Source: Methanohalophilus sp. RSK
GTDB lineage: Archaea > Halobacteriota > Methanosarcinia > Methanosarcinales > Methanosarcinaceae
NCBI RefSeq assembly: GCF_003722075.1
Contig: NZ_RDSK01000013.1
Location: 1 to 64,000 of the forward strand
Direction of reading: 5' to 3'
DNA length: 64,000 nucleotides
A program made the translations under genes and the position numbers. Positions 16,492-23,131 of this stretch are shown here, piece by piece (position 1 is the first letter of the stretch; every line of letters begins with the position of its first letter). The notes beneath the pieces were generated by a model. That model did not search any database. It was not told where the DNA came from and saw only the letters and a program-made list of their open reading frames with translations.

Positions 16492-17244
16492 ATGAAAGAA
16501 AATGAAACAGTACTTTTGCGCACCCGTCATAAAGATAAATTCCGGGAATATTTGACCACAGTTTCGGGTAAACAGTTCCACTGCGAATTTGGTATTGTTG
16601 AAACGGCTGATTTGCTGGATATAAATCCCGGAGGCACCATTGTGTCCCATATGGGTCAGCAATTCTCTGTGATCAGGCCCCGGGCCCCGGATATGTTCAG
16701 GCTGGCAAAACGCACGGGGGCACCTATCATGCCCAAGGATGTGGGCCAGATCATTTCGCATGCAGGTATAAATTCTTCTGACAGGGTCCTCGAAGCCGGC
16801 ACAGGCAGCGGTGTGCTTGCCATTTATCTGGGTTCTGTAGCAAAGGAAGTTATCAGCTATGAGATACGTGAGGATTTTGTGAAGAATGCCCGGGCCAATT
16901 TGTCCATGGCAGGTCTTTCCAATGTGGAAGTTCGATGCGGGGATATTGTGGATGTGATGAAACAGGGCAGTGATTTTTTCGATGTTATAGTACTTGATAT
17001 TAAAGGTTCGGCAGAATCTGTCAGGTATGCCTGTTCTAGCCTGATTGCCGGAGGTTTCCTTGTTGTTTATTCACCTTTTATTGAACAGGCAAAAGCCGTA
17101 TATTTGGAAGCAGTGAAGGCAGGATTTTACAGTGTACATACTCTTGAATGTCTGGAAAGAGAGTTATCTGTATCCGAGAGAGGTACAAGACCCGCACCGG
17201 CACGTGTGGGTCACACCGGTTATCTGACCTTTGCCAGAAAATGA
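16492..17244 (+). CDS. trmI: tRNA (adenine-N1)-methyltransferase TrmI
   Basis: A 250-aa class I SAM methyltransferase that modifies A57/A58 of the tRNA T loop in archaea. The N-terminal domain is about 1-75. DIISHAGINSSDRVLEAGTGSGVLAIYLG holds SAM motif I, and VIVLDIKGSAESV holds motif IV. The C-terminal RELSVSERGTRPAPARVGHTGYL is the TrmI signature. A GAGGTG Shine-Dalgarno precedes the ATG. Probably co-transcribed with the HD hydrolase. Confidence 0.92.
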   Translation: MKENETVLLRTRHKDKFREYLTTVSGKQFHCEFGIVETADLLDINPGGTIVSHMGQQFSVIRPRAPDMFRLAKRTGAPIMPKDVGQIISHAGINSSDRVLEAGTGSGVLAIYLGSVAKEVISYEIREDFVKNARANLSMAGLSNVEVRCGDIVDVMKQGSDFFDVIVLDIKGSAESVRYACSSLIAGGFLVVYSPFIEQAKAVYLEAVKAGFYSVHTLECLERELSVSERGTRPAPARVGHTGYLTFARK

Positions 17245-17366
17245 TCAAGAGTAGATTTATCTTTTTTATTTTCACATAATGTTTCAAGGCTAATGATTCT
17301 GGAGTATAGGAAACTCAATTTGATTAATTTAATATAGGTTCTATTCATTAGTTCATTTCGATTAAC

Positions 17367-18845
17367 GTGTCTGATAATGGATTATGGAAAAAGGATGCTG
17401 AATCAATCAGGAAACCTTTAGAAGATGGGCACAGGATTGCTCTGGAAAAAGGTATTAGTGAAACAGCTATAATTGACTTTAGTTCAACATCCAATCCTCT
17501 GGGCAGTCCTTTTGATTATCCGGATTGCAAACTCTGCCTGAAGGATATTTTTTCCCGTGTGGAATCTATGTATTCACACTTTCCTGATAATGAATATTCA
17601 GAATTAAGGTCAAGTGCTGCCAAATATTTTGGAAATAATATCTCTGCTGATAATATTGTTCCTGCTCTGGGAGTTGAAGATGTAATACGCATGGTGTTTT
17701 CCTCAGTAATTGAAACCGGGGATACCGTTCTTCTGAACAGGTCTCAGAATCCGGCCAATGAAAAACATTGCATAATCAGTGGTGGGGAAGTGAACTATGT
17801 TTTTGAGGACGACTTAAAAAACATATCGTCAGCTTTGCTTAAAAAGGCAAAGATTATTCTCCTAACCAATCCGGACAATCTTTTCGGCCAGCTTTATTCA
17901 AAAAGTGATTTAATTTCTCTTCTGCAACGCTGTAATGACCATTCTACCCTGCTGGTGGTTGATGAGAGTCTGATAGACTTTACGGCTGAATCCGTCACAA
18001 TGGTTGGTGAAGTATCTCATGATACCAATCTGTTGGTGATCCGTTCCCTGAAAGACACCTTTTCGCTTCCCGGAGCAGGGATTGCTTTTGGTATTACTAA
18101 TGAGAATTTTGCAGCAATTTTGAACAGGGTACGCAATCTCTTCAACCTGGGTTTGCTGGAAGAGGCAACGGCTCTTTCCTTGCTGGATATGCAGGAAGAA
18201 CTGATTAATACCTATTTGCCTGCTTCCAGACAATTCGTCCGGGAAAACCGCCGCTACCTTATGGAGCGCCTGAGTAAGGTGCGGAAATTCAAGACATATG
18301 AAAGCAATACATCCTTTGTCCTTGTTGATGTAAGCGCTGCAAGTCTCGATTCGGTCGAATTGACTCGCAGACTCGCTGAAAAAGGTCTTCTTGTAAGGGA
18401 TTGTTCCGACTTTTATTCCCTGGACCGTAATTTTATCAGGGTTTCGGTGAGGCCGAAAGAGGATACTGATAGACTTGTGGAAGCTATAGGGACCGTTGTA
18501 GTTGACAGTGCCCGGGATAGTGCCATGGAGAATCTTAACCAGATACTGGAAGAAGAACCTGTCAGGCCTCTTGGTGCGAACAGGGCATGTCCCTATTATC
18601 CCTGCCATTTCAAAGGGCAGGATTGCACTTTCTGCTTCTGCCCCTTTTATCCCTGCGGGGATGAGTGCACAGGAGGCAGGTGGGTCTGTCGCTCAAGCGG
18701 AGGCAAGGTGTGGAGTTGTGAAAAATGTGGCCTGGTTCACCAAAAACCAACTGTCCGGAATCTGCTTGATGTCCTCAAAGGTGAAGGAGAGATGGAAGAC
18801 AAACTCAAAAAAGCCTGGGATGAGGTAATGGAGCCCCTATTATGA
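17367..18845 (+). CDS. cobD: CobD-like L-threonine-O-3-phosphate decarboxylase with Cys-rich C-terminal domain
   Basis: A 492-aa protein starting at GTG. Residues 30-395 are a PLP fold-type I domain related to CobD, which makes the aminopropanol-phosphate linker of cobalamin: DFSSTSNPLG (37-46), LLTNPDNLFG and VVDESLIDF. The position expected for the PLP lysine (RSLTK in relatives) reads RSLKDTFSLPG, with Lys229 one residue early and Asp230 in its place. Residues about 410-455 carry ten cysteines (CPYYPC, CTFCFC, CEKC and others), probably binding metal or Fe-S, as reported for methanosarcinal CobD. First gene of the cob operon. Confidence 0.85.
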   Translation: MSDNGLWKKDAESIRKPLEDGHRIALEKGISETAIIDFSSTSNPLGSPFDYPDCKLCLKDIFSRVESMYSHFPDNEYSELRSSAAKYFGNNISADNIVPALGVEDVIRMVFSSVIETGDTVLLNRSQNPANEKHCIISGGEVNYVFEDDLKNISSALLKKAKIILLTNPDNLFGQLYSKSDLISLLQRCNDHSTLLVVDESLIDFTAESVTMVGEVSHDTNLLVIRSLKDTFSLPGAGIAFGITNENFAAILNRVRNLFNLGLLEEATALSLLDMQEELINTYLPASRQFVRENRRYLMERLSKVRKFKTYESNTSFVLVDVSAASLDSVELTRRLAEKGLLVRDCSDFYSLDRNFIRVSVRPKEDTDRLVEAIGTVVVDSARDSAMENLNQILEEEPVRPLGANRACPYYPCHFKGQDCTFCFCPFYPCGDECTGGRWVCRSSGGKVWSCEKCGLVHQKPTVRNLLDVLKGEGEMEDKLKKAWDEVMEPLL

Positions 18846-19840
18846 TGGACTTTATTTATGCCGGTTATATGCATATGATTTATGTGCTTTTATTTGCTGT
18901 GTTAATTGATCTTGCAGTAGGGGAACCTCCGGCTCGCCTGCATCCGGTGGTCTGGATCGGGACATTGATTGGCATTTTCAAAAAGCACATTCCTTCATCG
19001 GGAAGAAAAGCCTATGGTGTTTTCATGGGTATTACATGCATTCTTTTTGCATCCCTTATTGCCTATGTTGTACTTTTAGTATCGAGTCAATCCCTGGTGC
19101 CTGAACTTGTGGGTATAGTTATTGAGGCCTATTTCCTCAAAAGTACTTTTGCTATCCGCAGATTGTTATTTGCCGGAGAAGAAGTTGCATCATCTCTGGA
19201 AGTGGGAGCCCTGGAGGAGGCCAGGAGACAACTTTCTATGTATGTAAGCAGGGACACATCAAAACTTGGTGGCTCTCATGTATCTTCTGCTGCCATAGAA
19301 ACCGTATCCGAGAATTATGTAGATTCTATTCTCTCTCCCCTTCTCTATTATTCTGTAGCAGGCCCCTTCGGTCTGATAGCAGCTTATGCCTTTAAAGCCG
19401 TAAGTACCCTTGATTCCATGGTTGGCTACCGTGATGAGGCACACAGGGAAGTTGGTTTCTTCTCGGCAAAACTGGATGATGTACTTAACTGGATTCCTGC
19501 CCGGATCTCCCTGTTTTTCATCTGGGTGGCTGCATTTTTCCTGAACATCCTGCCAAAAAATATGTCTTTTGATCCTTCAGGTGCATGCTACTGTTCAAAT
19601 AACGATTGCAACGTTCCGGATTCCCCGAATTCCGGCTATCCAATGGCAGCAGTGGCCGGTGCTATAGGTGTCAAACTGGAAAAACCGGGAGTTTATGTGC
19701 TGGGGCAGGGGCTTGCATCCCCGGGTGCGGAATCTATTAAAAGGGCAAACCGGCTTGTAGAAGGAGCGGCTCTTATAGCTATAGCGTGCTTTTCACTTGT
19801 AATTTATGTTTTTACTAACTTCATCTGGAAATTTATATAA
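18842..19840 (+). CDS. cbiB: Adenosylcobinamide-phosphate synthase
   Basis: A 332-aa integral membrane enzyme that attaches aminopropanol phosphate to adenosylcobyric acid. It has several transmembrane helices, the family start motif DLAVGEPPARLHPVVWIG, the conserved ETVSENYVDSILSPLLYY and the loop AVSTLDSMVGYRDE. The start overlaps the cobD stop by four bases (ATGA), which implies translational coupling. A second ATG follows directly. Confidence 0.93.
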   Translation: MMDFIYAGYMHMIYVLLFAVLIDLAVGEPPARLHPVVWIGTLIGIFKKHIPSSGRKAYGVFMGITCILFASLIAYVVLLVSSQSLVPELVGIVIEAYFLKSTFAIRRLLFAGEEVASSLEVGALEEARRQLSMYVSRDTSKLGGSHVSSAAIETVSENYVDSILSPLLYYSVAGPFGLIAAYAFKAVSTLDSMVGYRDEAHREVGFFSAKLDDVLNWIPARISLFFIWVAAFFLNILPKNMSFDPSGACYCSNNDCNVPDSPNSGYPMAAVAGAIGVKLEKPGVYVLGQGLASPGAESIKRANRLVEGAALIAIACFSLVIYVFTNFIWKFI

Positions 19841-19858
19841 TCTGGTCAAAGTGATACT

Positions 19859-20431
19859 ATGAAATTGTCTGATGTAGAATCCAGGAATACAAAAGGAGAA
19901 CAGCCCGAAGAAGCTGATACCGGTTATATTTATGATATTATGGATATCCTGAAGGAGGAGGGTATTACTGAAGAGGCACTTGTGGAAGCTTCAATGGGAC
20001 TTTACACGCCTCATCCGGGAATCGAGACTCGTGAAAAGGCAGAAGCCCTTTTTATCAGGGAACTTCGTCTTGCGATTTCCGATCCCAATCTTTGCATGTT
20101 GATCTATTCCGGTATCCTGCTTGAAAGAGAGGGTCGCAATGGGACACTGCCTAACATAAGTCGTGATTCCTATGAAAGGGACCTGACCTTCCTGATAGCT
20201 GATGAGGTACTGGGGATGAGCATTTCCAAATATATCAGTGGGGACAAGGGAATGTTTGAGTTTGTCAGGTTCGACAAACAAAAACCGGGTATACTTGCAG
20301 AACTCGGTCCTTTCATGGATGATGTCATTGGTGGACTTATCGGAGGCGTTTCTGCCAATATGTATACCAGGGGAATGGCAGAGATTGACAACTCTAAAAA
20401 AGAAGATGATGAAAAGTCGACGGTGGTGTGA
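19859..20431 (+). CDS. cobZ: Alpha-ribazole-phosphate phosphatase CobZ
   Basis: A 190-aa protein of the phosphatidylglycerophosphatase A (PgpA) fold, with the features ITEEALVEASMGLYTPHPGIE, ISDPNLCMLIYSGILLE and the C-terminal GPFMDDVIGGLIGGVSANMY. In Methanosarcina mazei the protein at this place between cbiB and cobS is CobZ, the non-homologous archaeal replacement of CobC. Residues 84-90 (RLAISDP) and the aspartate-rich tail fit that family. It is assigned by both sequence and order. Confidence 0.85.
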   Translation: MKLSDVESRNTKGEQPEEADTGYIYDIMDILKEEGITEEALVEASMGLYTPHPGIETREKAEALFIRELRLAISDPNLCMLIYSGILLEREGRNGTLPNISRDSYERDLTFLIADEVLGMSISKYISGDKGMFEFVRFDKQKPGILAELGPFMDDVIGGLIGGVSANMYTRGMAEIDNSKKEDDEKSTVV

Positions 20432-20438
20432 TAGCCGG

Positions 20439-21266
20439 ATGAGCGGATTTCTACTTGCAGTCAGGACGGGTTTTGGTTTCTTATCGACAATTCCCGTGGG
20501 AATTACCATGGAAGGCCTCGATGAACTGGTTAAACGAAGTTACCTGTTTGTCTTTACGGGTATTATACTGGGTCTTTTGATTGGCATGTTTACAGGAATT
20601 GTGGAGTATGTGTTCCCTGCAAATATTTCCGCAGCCCTGGTTATTGTTTTTATTTACTATCTAACAGGTCTCAATCATCTGGACGGGCTGTCTGATTTTG
20701 GTGACGGGTGTACTGCTCACGGTTCCCTTGAAAAGAAGATCAAGGCCCTTAAGGATATGTCGCTGGGCATAGGCGGGGTGGCATATTGTGTCATCGGCCT
20801 GATTTTGCTCTATGCCAGTATTTCCTCTCTTCAGCAGCAGATATACATTACCGGAGGTATATCATCGCTGCCTCAGTGGGCACTTTTGCCCCTGTCCCTG
20901 CTTGTGGCGGAGATCGGTGCCAAACAGGGTATGCTCACAATAGCAGCTTTTGGCAAATCGATCCATGAAGGCCTGGGTTCCATGGTTATCGACAAAACAG
21001 ATATCGGTAAATACCTGACTGGCCTGGTAATGGGTGGTGCTGTATCTGTTCTCGGGTTGGGTTTAATTGGTTTGATAGGTTTTGTGGCAGCCATAATGGG
21101 AGCTTTCGGAGTTCTCAATGTTTCTAACAGGCATTTTGGTGGTGTCAACGGGGATTGTATCGGTACTGCCAATGAAATTGCCAGGCTTACTTCCCTGATT
21201 GCCATCACTCTTGCAATAATGGCTATCAATACAGGTTACGGAGGTCTTTCATGGATGCTTTTATAA
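20439..21266 (+). CDS. cobS: Cobalamin (adenosylcobinamide-GDP ribazoletransferase) synthase
   Basis: A 275-aa polytopic membrane protein that joins adenosylcobinamide-GDP to alpha-ribazole(-P). The start ATG 20439 gives MSGFLLAVRTGFGFLSTIPV, the family N terminus; the longer upstream frame overlaps cobZ and is not needed. The metal motif is LDGLSDFGDGCTAHGS. The C-terminal region has NRHFGGVNGDCIGTANEI. It follows the cobZ stop by 7 bp and overlaps cobY by 16 bp. Confidence 0.93.
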   Translation: MSGFLLAVRTGFGFLSTIPVGITMEGLDELVKRSYLFVFTGIILGLLIGMFTGIVEYVFPANISAALVIVFIYYLTGLNHLDGLSDFGDGCTAHGSLEKKIKALKDMSLGIGGVAYCVIGLILLYASISSLQQQIYITGGISSLPQWALLPLSLLVAEIGAKQGMLTIAAFGKSIHEGLGSMVIDKTDIGKYLTGLVMGGAVSVLGLGLIGLIGFVAAIMGAFGVLNVSNRHFGGVNGDCIGTANEIARLTSLIAITLAIMAINTGYGGLSWMLL

Positions 21267-21859
21267 TGGCTGGTGGTCAGGGTTTGCGTCTGGGTATGGG
21301 TGAGAAACCCTGTGTGGATATTCTGGGTAAGCCCATGGTATGTTATGTTGTGGATGCCCTGGAGGAGTCAGGGAGCATTGGTGATGTTTATGTGACAGTG
21401 TCCCCCTTTACCCCTCACACCGAAGAAGTTGTACAAAATTGCTATGGAGGTAATGTCGAAACCATTGATACTGCCGGCGATAATTATGTTGGCGATATGG
21501 TTTATGCTGTGGAACAGGCAAAAGTTGCAGAACCCCTGATGGTAATCATGTCCGACCTCCCTCTGATAACAGCCGATCTTATCGATTCCATTGTGGAAGA
21601 ATATTACAGGTGTGGAAAACCTTCAATGTCGGTATTTATACCCCTTTCTCTGTGTAAAAAGGTAGGTTTGCGCCCGGATACCGTTTTCAATTGGAGTGGA
21701 AACCTCATAGTCCCCACCGGGATAAATATCCTTGACGGAAGCAAAATCCGGGAGGAACAGGTATATTATAATTATCTTCTGGAAGACCCTGAAGTAGCCC
21801 TGAATGTCAATACTGCAGAGGATCTGCAGCGCTGCACTGGTATTCTGGAAAAGAGGTAG
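21251..21859 (+). CDS. cobY: GTP:adenosylcobinamide-phosphate guanylyltransferase (archaeal type)
   Basis: A 202-aa nucleotidyltransferase that activates adenosylcobinamide phosphate with GTP, replacing bacterial CobU. The N-terminal loop is MAGGQGLRLGMGEKPCVDILGKPM, and the metal region is VIMSDLPLIT. The C-terminal NVNTAEDL is typical of MobA/CobY-like enzymes. It overlaps the end of cobS and completes the nucleotide-loop assembly set. Confidence 0.92.
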   Translation: MDAFIMAGGQGLRLGMGEKPCVDILGKPMVCYVVDALEESGSIGDVYVTVSPFTPHTEEVVQNCYGGNVETIDTAGDNYVGDMVYAVEQAKVAEPLMVIMSDLPLITADLIDSIVEEYYRCGKPSMSVFIPLSLCKKVGLRPDTVFNWSGNLIVPTGINILDGSKIREEQVYYNYLLEDPEVALNVNTAEDLQRCTGILEKR

Positions 21860-21881
21860 AATAAATAATTCGGGGTTGTCT

Positions 21882-22277
21882 ATGACAAATTGTGTCAATA
21901 TTAAGGGCAAGGATTATTCTCTGGATACATTAGGGCTGATTGTGGGTACGCAGAACTTGGATATCACAAATTCTTTCCCTGAAGAATATCTCTTATTGTG
22001 TGAAGTTGTGGACAATCCCTTTATTCTTCCCTTTTTCCTGGAGAAATTCTATACTATGGACATAAAGGACCCTGAAAATCTCCGTTTGGCATTGTGGAGG
22101 GTACAGGTTGATTCTGACCTGCGTCTCGGGGAGGACATAAGTAAACATCAGCAACGCAGCTATGTCACGCGTACACTGGAAAAATTACTTTTCAGTGAGG
22201 TGTTGCTAGAAGTTGTCGAAGAACCGGATACGTCTGATGAAAGCGGTTTTTTATTAACTTCAGGGGAAGATACATGA
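21882..22277 (+). CDS. Unknown protein at the end of the cobalamin operon
   Basis: A 131-aa acidic soluble protein starting at ATG 21882 (GGGG about 9 nt upstream). I do not recognise the family. The segments DSDLRLGEDISKHQQRSYVTRTLEKLLFSEVLLE suggest mostly alpha-helix; the tail is acidic. It lies 22 bp behind cobY on the same strand, so it is probably the last gene of the operon. It could be an accessory factor or an unrelated passenger. The transposon end starts 35 bp after its stop. Confidence 0.6.
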   Translation: MTNCVNIKGKDYSLDTLGLIVGTQNLDITNSFPEEYLLLCEVVDNPFILPFFLEKFYTMDIKDPENLRLALWRVQVDSDLRLGEDISKHQQRSYVTRTLEKLLFSEVLLEVVEEPDTSDESGFLLTSGEDT

Positions 22278-22312
22278 ATTTTTATATAAGGAATCCCCTA
22301 TTTTATATGTAA

Positions 22313-22886
22313 CCCCAGTTTGACAGTTTCAACTCTATCTTGAAGAAACCGTCCCCTCTTTGAACCCCAAAATTTCACTTTTTTGTCAGGAAAACCCATT
22401 TGACAATGTTAAATAATTCACGTTAATTTCTACGATTTCATCCTTTTTTGCCTTAAAATCAGTGTATTTATGGCATCAAAATTAGCGTAAATGTACCTTT
22501 TTGCCTTATTTTTCATGTAATCCACGGTAACTGTCAAATTCAATAAGCTATTTTTAATGAATTTTGTAGACTTGGATTTGAGTTCATCGTACTCATATCG
22601 CATCAGTGATATGAACAATTGTGCAATGAACCCAATTATCTGTCAGTTTGTAACTTACAAGGGCTTTGAGCAAGTTGTTGATATCAATTCCATTCTTTTT
22701 GTGTTTACCAAAAACTGAAGGAAGATCGAGGATTTCGTAAAGTTGGTTTACAGCCAGAACGGTTCCAATAGGAAAGCATATATTCTTGTCAGGAATAATC
22801 TCATATGTTCTTAGTTTTTGTTGCATTTTTCGTCGAATACAGCAAGGCTAAGAATACTATTATTACTTTTGACTGTCAAAGTCGGG
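22313..22886 (-). mobile_element. IS remnant, copy 1 (IS1634/IS4-like), internal deletion
   Basis: The imperfect terminal repeats CCCCAGTTTGACAGTT (22313-22328) and, on the other strand, CCCGACTTTGACAGTC (from 22886) define 574 bp. A full element should be about 1.6-1.9 kb. The inner side holds the transposase start (ATG 22826) and the outer side its C-terminal end (stop at 22430), fused by a deletion near 22620-22635. 22743-22886 is nearly identical to 25954-26097. Confidence 0.7.
22430..22826 (-). pseudogene. Transposase remnant (IS1634-like), N- and C-terminal pieces
   Basis: The N-terminal piece (from 22826) reads MQQKLRTYEIIPDKNICFP...NGIDINNLLKALVSYKLTDN, typical of the DUF4277-like start of IS1634/IS4-group transposases. 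After residue 65 the frame diverges. The C-terminal piece (22430-22618) reads YEYDELKSKSTKFIKNSLL...YANFDAINTLIL, the usual tail. The DDE core is missing, so it is inactive. Confidence 0.65.
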
Positions 22887-22944
22887 CTACAAAAGCTCTG
22901 AAAATACCTCGATATAATTGATTTTCCTTGAATTCAAGTTCCAA

Positions 22945-23055
22945 AGCACGATCCCACCACAGGTGCCTGTCGCAGAGGCAATGATGGCTCTGGTTATGGC
23001 GGATCACATGATCAGAAGCGGGCACATTGCAGCGGATACGCTGCTGAAGGAATAA
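22945..23055 (+). pseudogene. aroC: Chorismate synthase (AroC) C-terminal fragment
   Basis: The plus strand encodes IPPQVPVAEAMMALVMADHMIRSGHI... to a TAA at 23053-23055, which resembles the conserved C terminus of chorismate synthase (P-x-V-P-V-x-E-A-M). The DNA before it contains CACGATCC in another frame (His-Asp-Pro of the AroC motif), so a small deletion probably shifted the frame. No upstream aroC sequence remains, because the IS end at 22886 replaces it. It is probably a passenger from the donor locus. Confidence 0.5.
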
Positions 23056-23065
23056 AAATAGAAAA

Positions 23066-23086
23066 GCACCACCACAGAAGTGGTGC
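23066..23086. terminator. Bidirectional hairpin between aroC fragment and surface-protein gene
   Basis: GCACCAC (23066-23072) and GTGGTGC (23080-23086) form a perfect 7-bp stem with a CACAGAA loop, between two converging reading frames. Confidence 0.5.
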
Positions 23087-23131
23087 AATAGAAATGTAAG
23101 TCAGGAGAAACACCCGTTTCCCCTTACGCCG

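Noticed and set aside
17245-17366. Cobalamin riboswitch before the cob operon
   Set aside because: The 120-bp region is A/T-rich and lacks the B12-box pattern; such elements are not expected in this group.
22876-23088. A 70-codon minus-strand ORF
   Set aside because: Antisense to the aroC fragment with no start signal or homology.
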